NCBI RefSeq assembly: GCF_052089425.1
Contig: NZ_JBQCZW010000003.1
Coordinates: forward strand, 62,001 to 126,000
Source: Ancrocorticia sp052089425
GTDB taxonomy: Bacteria > Actinomycetota > Actinomycetes > Actinomycetales > Actinomycetaceae
Length of the DNA: 64,000 bases
Direction: 5' to 3'
Shown here: positions 42,864 to 51,970 of the stretch, piece after piece
Position numbering within the stretch: the first letter of the stretch is position 1
Layout of the letters: each line of letters starts with the position of its first letter
Program-made: the position numbers and the translations under genes
Notes under the pieces: generated by a model
What the model saw: the letters and a program-made list of their open reading frames with translations, nothing else
Told to the model about the DNA's origin: nothing
The model's database searches: none

Positions 42864-44147
42864 ATGAAACTGAACGAACTAACAGCGCAGCTGGCAGCGG
42901 GCGGATGTGACCAGCGATTAGCTCAGGTCTATGGCTCCGGGCCCCACGATGTTGGTGATGCGCGCGAACGGCTCCTCACGCTGCTCGAACGTTACTCCAC
43001 GGCTTTCGGAGATGGCGATGTTGGGCTGTATACCGCGCCTGGCCGCACAGAAATGGGCGGTAACCACACGGATCACCAGCAGGGTGCCGTATTGGCCGGA
43101 TCGGTCACCATGGATATGATTGCCGCCGCCGGAGCCAACGGGACGAACGTGTGCCGGATCCTGTCAGAAGGCTTCCCTGAAATCTCTGTGGATCTAGGAA
43201 ACTTGGAGCCAAACTCTCAGGAGTTTGGGACCTCTGAATCTCTTGTGCGAGGAATCGCGCGGGCAATAACGGATCGCGGATATGACGTTGCAGGGTTCAA
43301 CGCCGTGATCTCTTCGGCTGTGCCGGGTGGATCAGGGTTGTCCTCATCCGCCGCATACGAGATCCTCATCGGGGTGATCCTCAATCATCTGACCTGTGGC
43401 GATGGCCTGAGCGCCGCGGAGCTGGCCCAGATCGGACAGTTTTCTGAGAACAACTTCTTCGGTAAGCCATCCGGCCTCATGGACCAGATGGGATGCTCCC
43501 TTGGTGGAGTAGCTCATTTGGACTTCAAGGATCCCGGCAATCCGATCATCGATCCCATCCCCTTCGATATGGAGGAGACGGGATATGCCCTGTGCATCAT
43601 CGATTCGGGTGGGGACCATGCGGATCTGACCGATGACTACACGGCGATCCGCAATGAGATGAAGGACGTTGCCGCCTACTTCGGCAAGGATGTGTTGCGC
43701 GAAGTTGAACCGGAAGATTTTTGGGCGAACTTCGCCGATGCCCGCTCAGCCACCAGTGACAGGGCTGTTTTAAGAGCCACTCACTTCTTTGAGGATCACG
43801 CTAGGGTGGAGCTTCAGGCCGAAGCCATTCGTGAAGGCCGCTTTGAAGATTTCCTTGAGACGGTCACGGCCTCGGGAATTTCTTCACAAACCCAGCTGGA
43901 AAACACGTACTCGCCGAAGAAGGTACTGGACCAACCCGTCGCCGTCGCCATATCTGTTGCCAAGCACCTCCTAGGTGGGCGCGGAGCCGTCCGGGTACAC
44001 GGCGGTGGCTTCGCCGGAACCATCCAGGCGTACGTTCCCGCGGACGCGGCGGAGGCTTTCAAGGAAGAAATCGACAAGGCAATCGGAGCAGATGCGTGCC
44101 ATATCCTACGGATTCGGCCCATCGGCGGTGCCCTGATAACGGGCTGA
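42864..44147 (+). CDS. galK: galactokinase (variant GHMP kinase)
   Basis: Phosphorylates galactose at C1. The 427-residue protein has the three GHMP-kinase motifs: the sugar-binding APGRTEMGGNHTDHQQG (60-74), the phosphate loop VPGGSGLSSSAAYE, and the C-terminal HGGGFAGTIQAYV, plus SGLMDQMG with the catalytic aspartate. In most galactokinases the first motif reads GEHTDY; here the glutamate is N67 and the tyrosine H71, a variant I associate with a subset of bacterial galactokinases. The ATG at 42864 is used because homology starts there. First gene of galK-galE-galT. Confidence 0.9.
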   Translation: MKLNELTAQLAAGGCDQRLAQVYGSGPHDVGDARERLLTLLERYSTAFGDGDVGLYTAPGRTEMGGNHTDHQQGAVLAGSVTMDMIAAAGANGTNVCRILSEGFPEISVDLGNLEPNSQEFGTSESLVRGIARAITDRGYDVAGFNAVISSAVPGGSGLSSSAAYEILIGVILNHLTCGDGLSAAELAQIGQFSENNFFGKPSGLMDQMGCSLGGVAHLDFKDPGNPIIDPIPFDMEETGYALCIIDSGGDHADLTDDYTAIRNEMKDVAAYFGKDVLREVEPEDFWANFADARSATSDRAVLRATHFFEDHARVELQAEAIREGRFEDFLETVTASGISSQTQLENTYSPKKVLDQPVAVAISVAKHLLGGRGAVRVHGGGFAGTIQAYVPADAAEAFKEEIDKAIGADACHILRIRPIGGALITG

Positions 44148-44157
44148 AAGGAATCTC

Positions 44158-45150
44158 ATGACCATTCTTGTACTGGGCGGTGCCGGCTATATCGGCTCGC
44201 ATACCGTTTACTCACTCATCGATGCCGGACGCGATGTTGCCGTTGTGGACAACCTACAAACCGGATTTCACAAGGCCGTTCACCCGCGGGCGCGGTTCTA
44301 CAACGTGGATATCCGTGACACGCAGGCGCTGAGCGCTGTTTTCGAGAAGGAGAACATCGAAGGCGTTATCCACTTCGCGGCCTCCTCTCAGGTGGGCGAA
44401 TCCATGCTGGACCCGCTGAAGTATTACGACAATAACGTGGGCGGGACCATCTCCCTACTCAAGGTGATGGTGGAACACGGGGTGGAATCGCTCGTGTTTT
44501 CCTCTACGGCCGCAACGTATGGAGAACCGGATCACGTGCCGATCTTGGAAAGTGACCGCACCGCGCCCACTAATTGCTATGGCGAAACGAAGCTCACCAT
44601 GGAGAAGATGATGGGTTGGGTGGGCAAGGCCCACGGGCTGCGGTCAGTGGCACTCCGATACTTCAATGCCGCGGGCGCGCACATCCTCGGGGAGATCGGG
44701 GAAGCCCATGAGCCCGAGAGCCACCTCATCCCGCTGATCCTCCAAGTACCTACCGGCCAGCGCGAATCCATCACCGTGTTCGGCGATGATTACCCCACGC
44801 GCGATGGCACATGCATTCGCGATTACATCCACGTGACCGATCTGGCGCAGGCGCACATGCTGGCGCTCGATCACCTGATCGCCGGCGGTTCCTCCGACGT
44901 GTTCAACCTGGGCAGCGGCAGCGGATTCTCCGTCAAGGAAATGGTGGATGTGGCACGCGAGGTCACCCACCACCCGATTCCGGTGGTCATGGCCCCGCGG
45001 CGCGCCGGAGATCCCGCTCAGCTGATCGCCTCCGCCTCCAAGGCCAAGGACGTTCTGGGATGGAAGCCGGAGTATGACGATGTCGAGGCGATTGTTGCCA
45101 GCGCGTGGAAGTGGCAGGAAAGCCACCCCAACGGGTACGAGGAGGACTAG
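44158..45150 (+). CDS. galE: UDP-glucose 4-epimerase
   Basis: Interconverts UDP-galactose and UDP-glucose with bound NAD+. The 330-residue short-chain dehydrogenase-type enzyme has the NAD site GGAGYIGSH (7-15), the catalytic S116 in VFSSTAATYGEP and Y141/K145 in CYGETK, then RYFNAAGAH and GTCIRDYIHVTDLAQAH. It begins 10 nt after galK with AAAGGAATC upstream, and its TAG overlaps the galT GTG by 1 nt. Confidence 0.95.
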   Translation: MTILVLGGAGYIGSHTVYSLIDAGRDVAVVDNLQTGFHKAVHPRARFYNVDIRDTQALSAVFEKENIEGVIHFAASSQVGESMLDPLKYYDNNVGGTISLLKVMVEHGVESLVFSSTAATYGEPDHVPILESDRTAPTNCYGETKLTMEKMMGWVGKAHGLRSVALRYFNAAGAHILGEIGEAHEPESHLIPLILQVPTGQRESITVFGDDYPTRDGTCIRDYIHVTDLAQAHMLALDHLIAGGSSDVFNLGSGSGFSVKEMVDVAREVTHHPIPVVMAPRRAGDPAQLIASASKAKDVLGWKPEYDDVEAIVASAWKWQESHPNGYEED

Positions 45151-46763
45151 TGGCTGAGGACAATGCGGTGCAGGGTCAAGGTTCTGGCGCGAACACCACG
45201 AAGTTAGTGGACGAACTGGTGGACTACGCGATGGACTGCGGGCTCATTCAGCCCGAGGATCGCGTGTGGGCCGTCAACTCGGTTTTGGACGTTCTTCAGC
45301 TTGATTCGCACGCCGGTGGGCGGACGGTTGCTGGTGCTGGTGCTGGCGGCGCAGATCTAGGCGGCGGTGCGGGGGATGTTCGGGGCGATACAGCAGACCA
45401 GTGCGATGCCGACGGGCCGGTGGATCGGCTTGCCAGAATCCTCGACGCGCTCATGGACGATGCCCATGAGCGTGGGGTCCTTGAACCTGATTCGATCGTG
45501 TACCGGGATCTGTTCGATACGGCCCTCATGGGCGCGCTCACTCCGCCTCCGCGCGAGGTTCGCCAGCACTTCACTGCGCTGCGCGAGCAATCGGCACTGG
45601 CGGCCACGGATTGGTACTACACGTTCGCCCAAGACACGAACTACATGCGCCGCGATCGCATGGTCAAGGACATGCGCTGGCAGACGGAAACCAATTACGG
45701 CACTCTGGATGTCACGATCAATCTATCTAAGCCAGAAAAGGACCCGAAGGCGATTGCTGCCGCCCGCAGCATGCCAGCGAGTGGCTATCCTCAGTGCCTG
45801 TTGTGCGTGGAGAACGAGGGATATGCCGGGCGCATCAATCACCCGGCGCGGCAGAACCACCGCGTGGTTCCCGTGACGATCAACGATTCGCCGTGGTACC
45901 TGCAGTACTCCCCGTACGTGTACTACAACGAACACTGCATCGTGTTCAACCAAAAGCACACCCCGATGAAGATTGACCGGGCCTGCTTTGCCAAGCTTCT
46001 GGATTTCGTTGGGCAGTTCCCGCACTACTTCGTTGGCTCCAATGCGGATCTGCCCATTGTGGGTGGATCCATCCTGGCCCATGATCACTTCCAGGGCGGG
46101 CACTTCGAGTTTGCGATGGAGCGCGCGCCGATCGAGCGCACGGTCCAGTTCGCTGGCTTCGAGGATGTGAGCGCTGGGATCGTCAAGTGGCCGATGTCCG
46201 TCATCCGCATCACGGGGGACGATCTGGACAGGTTGGTGGATCTGGCCGATCGAATCCTTGGTGCGTGGCGCGGCTACACCGATGAGGACGCCTTCATCTT
46301 CGCGGAAACTGAGGGCGAACCCCACAACACGATCACCCCGATCGCCCGGCGCCGCGGTGATGCCTTCGAACTGGATCTGGTGCTGCGCAACAACATCACC
46401 ACGCCTGAGCATCCGCTGGGGGTCTACCACCCCCATGCCGAACTTCACCACATCAAGAAGGAGAACATTGGACTGATCGAGGTGATGGGTCTTGCGGTGC
46501 TTCCCGCCAGGCTCAAGGACGAACTCGCCTCCGTGGCATGGCATTTGGCCACCGGTGACGATTTGCGGGGCGATCCCTTGACGCAGGCGCATGCCGATTG
46601 GGCGGAAGGCTTTGCCGATCGGATCACTCCCGAGAACGCGCAAGCAATTGTGGACGAGGAAGTGGGCAAGGTGTTCTCCCAAGTCCTCGAACACGCGGGA
46701 GTGTATGGGCGTAACGCCGAAGGGCAGGCCGCCTTCCTTCGCTTCATCGAATCTGTGAGGTAG
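45150..46763 (+). CDS. galT: UDP-glucose--hexose-1-phosphate uridylyltransferase, class 2
   Basis: Transfers UMP between UDP-glucose and galactose 1-phosphate, completing the Leloir pathway. The 537-residue length and motifs (TINLSKPEKDPKAIA, QCLLCVENEGYAGR, NHRVVPVTIN and the active-site GGSILAHDHFQGGHFEF with the HDH pair) mark the Firmicutes/actinobacterial GalT2 class, distinct from the E. coli enzyme. The GTG at 45150 overlaps the galE stop. A Gly/Ala-rich insertion around residues 55-80 (VAGAGAGGADLGGGAG) interrupts the N-terminal helical region and looks lineage-specific. Confidence 0.94.
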   Translation: MAEDNAVQGQGSGANTTKLVDELVDYAMDCGLIQPEDRVWAVNSVLDVLQLDSHAGGRTVAGAGAGGADLGGGAGDVRGDTADQCDADGPVDRLARILDALMDDAHERGVLEPDSIVYRDLFDTALMGALTPPPREVRQHFTALREQSALAATDWYYTFAQDTNYMRRDRMVKDMRWQTETNYGTLDVTINLSKPEKDPKAIAAARSMPASGYPQCLLCVENEGYAGRINHPARQNHRVVPVTINDSPWYLQYSPYVYYNEHCIVFNQKHTPMKIDRACFAKLLDFVGQFPHYFVGSNADLPIVGGSILAHDHFQGGHFEFAMERAPIERTVQFAGFEDVSAGIVKWPMSVIRITGDDLDRLVDLADRILGAWRGYTDEDAFIFAETEGEPHNTITPIARRRGDAFELDLVLRNNITTPEHPLGVYHPHAELHHIKKENIGLIEVMGLAVLPARLKDELASVAWHLATGDDLRGDPLTQAHADWAEGFADRITPENAQAIVDEEVGKVFSQVLEHAGVYGRNAEGQAAFLRFIESVR

Positions 46764-46863
46764 GAGTGGGTGGGAGGGGCTTCGTCGTCGTCGAAAAAAC
46801 TGGCCATGACGTCACATCCTGATCTGAGTTCCCTCACGCACTCAGAAGCGGCACACTTGATAT

Positions 46864-47946
46864 ATGGACAATGAGCAAATGTGGTTTCGCCCCGAAGTGC
46901 TGGCGCTGCCGGCCTACGTACCGGGAAAGAAGCCGGGTGATTCGAACGTCATCAAGCTTGCTTCCAACGAGACGCCGTTTCCTACGCTCCCTCAGGTCGA
47001 GGCCGCGATTGCTGGGGCGGTTGGGGATCTGAACCGGTACCCTGACATGTTTGCCACTGACCTTGCGGCGGACTTGGCGGCGTTCCACGAGTGGCCGGAT
47101 GCCGGCATCGTGGTAGGTAATGGCTCCACGGCGCTCATTGAGAAGTTCCTGCAGGCTGTGGTGGGTGCCGATGGCGAAGTGGTGTTGCCGTGGCGTTCGT
47201 TCGAGGCCTACCCCATCGCGATTCAGGCGGCGGGCGGAATCGCCGTGAAGGTACCGCTCACGCGCGAGGGGGCCCACGATCTGCGTGGCATGCTCAAGGC
47301 GATCACGCCGCGCACGCGCGCGGTTTTGCTGTGCACTCCGAACAATCCAACGGGCGTGGCGATGACGCACGCGGAGCTGTCATCCTTCCTCGCGGAGGTT
47401 CCGTTTGAGGTCCCCGTGCTCTTGGACGAGGCCTACGTCAACTTCGTGGATATGTCCGGCGCGGTAGATTCGATGCGGCTGTTGAAGCAGCATCAGAACC
47501 TCATCGTGTTACGCACGTTTTCCAAGGCGTATGGCATGGCCGGGCTGCGGTGCGGGTACGCGTTGGCGCATCCGCAGATGGCCTCGGGGTTGCGTGCGAT
47601 CGGGACACCGTTCGGTGTCAATGCGCTGGCGCAGGCGGCGGCGCGTGCGGCTCTCGGCTCCCAACAGCTTGTGACCGAGCAAGTGGAATCCCTTCTCGGG
47701 GAGCGCGATCGTATCTCCTCGGCGCTGGCTGCGCAGGGCTGGCAAGTTCCTGCCAGCCAGGCGAACTTCCTGTGGTTCGAATTCGGTGATCTCAGCAAGC
47801 GCTTCGAAGAGCTGTGCGGGGAAGCGGGGATCACGGTGCGCCGTTTCGGTAACGAGGGTGTGCGCGTGACCATCGCCGAACACGAGGGTTCAGTTCGCCT
47901 CATGCGCGCTCTGGACATGTTCCGCGATCAGTTGCGCGAGGAGTAG
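46864..47946 (+). CDS. hisC: histidinol-phosphate/aromatic aminotransferase family protein
   Basis: A 360-residue class I/II PLP-dependent aminotransferase. It has KLASNETPF near the N-terminus, CTPNNPTG, DEAYVNFVD and the PLP lysine K221 in RTFSKAYGMAGLRCGYA, all typical of HisC. Because no his genes are adjacent, it could instead be the related aromatic aminotransferase Pat. The spacer before it contains TGACGTCA and a TCGTCGTCGTCGA run. Confidence 0.85.
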   Translation: MDNEQMWFRPEVLALPAYVPGKKPGDSNVIKLASNETPFPTLPQVEAAIAGAVGDLNRYPDMFATDLAADLAAFHEWPDAGIVVGNGSTALIEKFLQAVVGADGEVVLPWRSFEAYPIAIQAAGGIAVKVPLTREGAHDLRGMLKAITPRTRAVLLCTPNNPTGVAMTHAELSSFLAEVPFEVPVLLDEAYVNFVDMSGAVDSMRLLKQHQNLIVLRTFSKAYGMAGLRCGYALAHPQMASGLRAIGTPFGVNALAQAAARAALGSQQLVTEQVESLLGERDRISSALAAQGWQVPASQANFLWFEFGDLSKRFEELCGEAGITVRRFGNEGVRVTIAEHEGSVRLMRALDMFRDQLREE

Positions 47947-48021
47947 GGCCGGGCCGTTTCGTGTAGGCGCCTTGGGCTGGGGATTCTGGGGGATCTAGAT
48001 GACTCAGCTACCCCAGGCTTC

Positions 48022-48984
48022 TCAGATGACCAGCGTGACTGCCACGAATATCGAGGTCACTACCTCAAGCATCCCGATCTGAGTCACCGTCAGTGCTTTA
48101 CCGAAGCGTTTGCCGGGCGCTCTGGATGTGGCGGGCACTGCCTGTTCGCTGCTTTGGCTCCCAAGCGGAGGCTCCGTGGTGCCAGTGGCTTGCTCATTCA
48201 GCTTTGCGCGTGCGCCCGCCTGAGTTTGCTTCGAGCGCTGGCGCTGGCCCAACCGCCTGCTTTGTTCGGCCCGGCGCGCCATCGGCACCGTCACTGAGCG
48301 GATCACGAGGAACACCCACACAGGTGCGTGCCACCAGCTCACAAGGTGCCATACGCCGGCAACTGCGCACGCTACCCCGGTCCAGGCCACGTGCCACCCA
48401 ATGGAGGCGCCAAGGTAGGCGTTGGAATTGCGCTCTCGAATGTTGGTCTTCACATAGAACACCGTGCCAGCAAAATAGCCGAACAGAAGCGCCGTTTGTG
48501 CCCAGATCTGTGGGGTGGCGGCCCATCCGGCTTCGCCTCCGGTCCCGAGGTCCCACGTGATGGGCAGGAGCAGGCAGGCGGCGGCCACGGTGTCCAATCC
48601 GGCCCCGAGGTTGCGCTCCTTGCGCCGATAGGCGGCCCACCCTGCAGCGGCGATCAAGGGGATAAATGCCGGTACCCAGCGCCAGAGGTAGGGGCACAGG
48701 GCCGCCGTGATCACGCCGCTCAGCAGCGCCGCCGCGCCGTATGCCACAACGGGCATCCGGTACCGCGCCTTGAAACCAGATTTCAGCCAGAGTGTAGCGG
48801 CGAAGAACAGAAAGTAGCCGATCCACCACAGCGCCAGAAGCGCGATGTGCTGTGGCCGAAATCCGCCCTCGATGATGCCGAGGATCGGCGGGATCGTGAT
48901 CATCGCCCAAGCGCCGTGATAGTTGGGGATCCAGCCGGGCTGGCGGCGCCGGCGCCGCGCTACGTGTTGCTGAGGTTCGGGCAT
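48022..48984 (-). CDS. YwiC-like membrane protein
   Basis: A 320-residue polytopic membrane protein. The N-terminal PNYHGAWAMITIPPILGI matches the YwiC-like family signature. About eight helices follow to residue 240, then a basic Gln/Arg/Ser-rich cytoplasmic segment (SRRLGQRQRSKQTQ), and a last helix at the C-terminus (VVTSIFVAVTLVI). The family is uncharacterised; the basic segment is longer than I expect for it. Confidence 0.83.
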   Translation of the reverse strand: MPEPQQHVARRRRRQPGWIPNYHGAWAMITIPPILGIIEGGFRPQHIALLALWWIGYFLFFAATLWLKSGFKARYRMPVVAYGAAALLSGVITAALCPYLWRWVPAFIPLIAAAGWAAYRRKERNLGAGLDTVAAACLLLPITWDLGTGGEAGWAATPQIWAQTALLFGYFAGTVFYVKTNIRERNSNAYLGASIGWHVAWTGVACAVAGVWHLVSWWHAPVWVFLVIRSVTVPMARRAEQSRRLGQRQRSKQTQAGARAKLNEQATGTTEPPLGSQSSEQAVPATSRAPGKRFGKALTVTQIGMLEVVTSIFVAVTLVI

Positions 48985-49121
48985 GGTTCTACCTTATAGC
49001 GGTTCCTGTTTCCTAACAGGATGGGACGGGTATGGGGGTGACGTCTGGCGGAAGCGCGAGAGAAACTACGGACTTTTAGCGAACTGTGGACGCACCACGA
49101 ACTGTCAGTTAAAATCGACAC

Positions 49122-49448
49122 ATGGTCACGATTCGACGTACCCTCATCTTCGACGCGTGGCTCGAAGGGTTGAAGGATAAGCGTGGAAGTGCCCGAATCG
49201 TGTTGCGGTTGGAACGGCTTACTCTGGGTAATTTTGGTCAAGTCGCCCCAATTGGTTCTGGACTGTTTGAGTTGAAGATTGATACAGGGCCGGGATATCG
49301 GATATACGGCCTACAGCACGGTGAGACTCTGATTCTCTTACTCTGCGGCGGAGACAAATCAACCCAAAAGAAAGACATTGCGAGGGCCCACCAACTCGCC
49401 GAGGAATGGCGTAGGGATATGAAGAGAAAGGTGGCAGGAGAAAAATGA
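49122..49448 (+). CDS. RelE/HigB-type toxin
   Basis: A 108-residue toxin of the RelE/ParE superfamily, in the HigB-like addiction-module killer group: TLIFDAWLEGLKDKRGSARI, LGNFGQVAPIGSGLFELKI, GPGYRIYGLQHGETLILLL and CGGDKSTQKKDIARAHQLA. Such toxins cleave ribosome-bound mRNA. The stop overlaps the antitoxin start (ATGA), and toxin-first order is normal for this group. Confidence 0.9.
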   Translation: MVTIRRTLIFDAWLEGLKDKRGSARIVLRLERLTLGNFGQVAPIGSGLFELKIDTGPGYRIYGLQHGETLILLLCGGDKSTQKKDIARAHQLAEEWRRDMKRKVAGEK

Positions 49449-49750
49449 CTCAGGAGAAATACCAACGGTTCGATGCGGCCGATTACATTAAGAATGCCGA
49501 TGACTCCGCATTCCTCCTAGAAGCTGCACTGGAGGATTCTGTGGAGGATTCCTCTGCACTTCCCGTAGCTCTTGGCATCATCGCTCGATCCGGAAATCTA
49601 AGTGAACTTGCCAGACGCGTCGGCATGAGCCGCGATGGCCTCTACAGGGCGCTATCCGAAGATGGCAATCCCACATGGTCAACCATCCTCAAAGTTACTC
49701 AGGCATTGGACATACGGCTTGAGATGCATCTAGCGCACCAATCAGCGTGA
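49445..49750 (+). CDS. HigA-like HTH antitoxin
   Basis: A 101-residue antitoxin with a Cro/C1-type helix-turn-helix (GNLSELARRVGMSRDGLYRALS and TWSTILKVTQAL). The N-terminal RFDAADYIKNADDSAFLLEAAL is the toxin-interacting part seen in antitoxins paired with this killer family. It overlaps the toxin gene by 4 nt and probably represses the operon. Confidence 0.9.
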   Translation: MTQEKYQRFDAADYIKNADDSAFLLEAALEDSVEDSSALPVALGIIARSGNLSELARRVGMSRDGLYRALSEDGNPTWSTILKVTQALDIRLEMHLAHQSA

Positions 49751-49762
49751 TGCAGGTTTAAC

Positions 49763-50650
49763 TCAGAAGGTCCGATCAGCGGCACGCTTGAGCTGGAAGC
49801 CCTTGCCGGTCAGTTCGTTCCAGCAGGTGGTGCCTTCGTACTGGCCAACGGTGCAGGCGAAGCCGTTGTGGCTGACGGAAGTATCGTAATCGATCACGTT
49901 GGTGGCGCCGAGTTCTTCCTTACAGCCGGAGCTTATATTCCCTTCGCCGTTGACGCGGTAGGTGGCAGTTTTGCCTTCACGGCCGTCAGGGGAGGGATAG
50001 TCATAGACGTAGATGGAGCAGGCAACATCATCCTCGCCGAACACGCACCGAATGTTTTCGGCAGGTGAGGTGAACTCGGTTTCGTCCTTTGCCCCATCTG
50101 GTGCGGGCTTCTCCAAAGTGACCCAATCATCGGAGGAGACCAGCGTGGCTAACGCGTCCGGCACATCGGCACTGGAGAAGGCCTTGCGAATGTCCACTGT
50201 GAACTGCGGATCGCATTCGGCGCTCAGGGCGGTCAGTGCCTTTTTGATGACGTCCTGATCTTTTGTCGCATCGGAGGCTTTGGCAAGGGTCAGGATGGAT
50301 TGGGCGGCGTTGGAGGGCGAATCGCACACGGGTGAGCCGGCGAGGCTCGTTACTTCTTCACGCGCATCCTCTGCGGGATCGGCGGCATCTGTGGCGTCCG
50401 TTTCAGCGGGCTCTGTTGTGCCAGCTGGCTGCGAGGTAGCGGTGGGCTCTGGGTCCGTGATGTTCGCGGCGCCAACGGTTGTGCTGAACACCTTGAGGTA
50501 AAAGATGACCGCAAGGCTGATGATCAGCACGACGCCCGCGAAAATGAGGAAGTACAGCGGAGAACGAGAGGGCCCCTTTGCGTCTGACGCTCCCTGCTGC
50601 GGCCAATCACTATTGGCGCCGAAAGGCTGGTCACCCTGGGGTATGGACAT
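49763..50650 (-). CDS. membrane-anchored extracellular protein with DUF6636-like Cys domain
   Basis: A 295-residue protein: a cytoplasmic N-terminus, one membrane helix (LYFLIFAGVVLIISLAVIFYLKV, about residues 32-54), a Thr/Ala/Asp/Glu-rich stalk and an extracytoplasmic domain with cysteines in NIRCVF, DVACSIYVYD, SGCKEEL, GFACTVG and TTCWNEL, which probably form disulfides. The SPAENIRC start of that domain recalls the DUF6636-like fold of actinobacterial secreted proteins. It is divergent from the MoxR operon across a 279-bp spacer with no supported gene. Confidence 0.7.
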   Translation of the reverse strand: MSIPQGDQPFGANSDWPQQGASDAKGPSRSPLYFLIFAGVVLIISLAVIFYLKVFSTTVGAANITDPEPTATSQPAGTTEPAETDATDAADPAEDAREEVTSLAGSPVCDSPSNAAQSILTLAKASDATKDQDVIKKALTALSAECDPQFTVDIRKAFSSADVPDALATLVSSDDWVTLEKPAPDGAKDETEFTSPAENIRCVFGEDDVACSIYVYDYPSPDGREGKTATYRVNGEGNISSGCKEELGATNVIDYDTSVSHNGFACTVGQYEGTTCWNELTGKGFQLKRAADRTF

Positions 50651-50929
50651 CGATCGTTCTCCCGTTGACTGTCATTAAGGACCTAGTTACGCTAGCCGAT
50701 TCCGTGGGCCCATCCAATCAGTCAAGCCCCTTCGCAGCCAATCGCAACCAAACTGTTATCTGCCGCGATCCTACCCGAAGAAATAGGGCCGCGACCGAGA
50801 CTTTTCCAGCTTGTCAGCCAACCGATGGCCGTTTCACGCCTGCCCACATCGCGGACCGATCGCCGTGAACATGCCCCAAGGTTCCGCCTGCCGATAGAGT
50901 TACAGCGATCCGAGGAAACGGGGTAGCAG

Positions 50930-51970
50930 ATGCAAGAAGGCGAAGGGCGGCCCAGCCAGCCTCAATCAGGAAAGCCCCGTGCGGGTGGCGATATCACGGA
51001 GCAGGAGCTGGAACGTGCACGCCACCTGATCCGTGCGGTCAGGGAGATCTACCACGGGCGCGTGGTGGGCCAGGAGACGCTCTATTCGGCACTGGTGACC
51101 TCGCTGATTGCTGAGGGCCACGTGCTGCTGGAATCGGTTCCTGGGCTGGCAAAAACAACGGCGGCCACAACGTTGGCGGATGCGATTTCTGGCACGTTCT
51201 CGCGCATTCAGTGCACGCCGGACCTCATGCCAAGCGATATCGTGGGCACTCAGATCTATTCGTATGAGTCCAGTTCGTTTTCCACACAGCTTGGCCCCGT
51301 GCACGCGAACGTGGTGTTGTTGGATGAGATCAACCGATCCTCGGCGAAAACCCAATCGGCCATGCTGGAGGCGATGCAGGAACGCCAAACGTCGATTGGT
51401 GGGAAGATCTATCCTCTTCCAGATCCGTTCGTTGTGCTGGCCACCCAGAACCCGATCGAGGAGGAGGGCACCTACGTCCTGCCCGAGGCGCAGATGGACC
51501 GCTTCCTCATGAAGACGGTGCTCTACTACCCCACCCCAGATCAGGAGGTGGAGATTCTGACGCGTACGGCAGAGGGGAGTTTCGGCCGGCCCAGCGGTGT
51601 GAACCCGGTTTCCACGGAGGATGTCCTCTTCCTTCAGGAGATGGCCAGCAACGTGTACGTGGACGGCGCGATCAAGTCCTACATCGTCGCCCTCATTAAC
51701 ACCACCCGTGGCGGCGGCCCGCGCCCGATTGCGGGCTTGAAGAACCAGATTCGCGTTGGCGCCTCGCCCCGTGGCGGGCTCGCCCTCATGCGTGTGGCTC
51801 AGGCGCTCGCGTTGCAGGCGGGGCGTTCGTACGTGGTTCCTGACGATGTCAAGGCCCTCCGGTACGCCGTCCTTCGCCACCGGTTGGTGCGCACCTACGA
51901 TGCGATGGCGAACGATGTGACGCCCGAGACCTTGATTGATTCGGTCTTTTCCGCTGTGCCTTCACCATGA
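50930..51970 (+). CDS. MoxR-family AAA+ ATPase
   Basis: A 346-residue chaperone-like ATPase. It has Walker A in ESVPGLAKTTAA, the MoxR signature FSRIQCTPDLMPSDIVG, Walker B in VVLLDEINRSS, sensor 1 in VLATQNPIEEEGTYVLPEAQMDRF, and an arginine-rich C-terminal lid. MoxR ATPases act with von Willebrand proteins to mature or assemble other complexes. First gene of a six-gene operon; its stop overlaps the DUF58 start by 4 nt. Confidence 0.94.
   Translation: MQEGEGRPSQPQSGKPRAGGDITEQELERARHLIRAVREIYHGRVVGQETLYSALVTSLIAEGHVLLESVPGLAKTTAATTLADAISGTFSRIQCTPDLMPSDIVGTQIYSYESSSFSTQLGPVHANVVLLDEINRSSAKTQSAMLEAMQERQTSIGGKIYPLPDPFVVLATQNPIEEEGTYVLPEAQMDRFLMKTVLYYPTPDQEVEILTRTAEGSFGRPSGVNPVSTEDVLFLQEMASNVYVDGAIKSYIVALINTTRGGGPRPIAGLKNQIRVGASPRGGLALMRVAQALALQAGRSYVVPDDVKALRYAVLRHRLVRTYDAMANDVTPETLIDSVFSAVPSP

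Noticed and set aside
45723..46694. 323-residue minus-strand open frame
   Set aside because: Antisense shadow of galT, which has intact active-site motifs.
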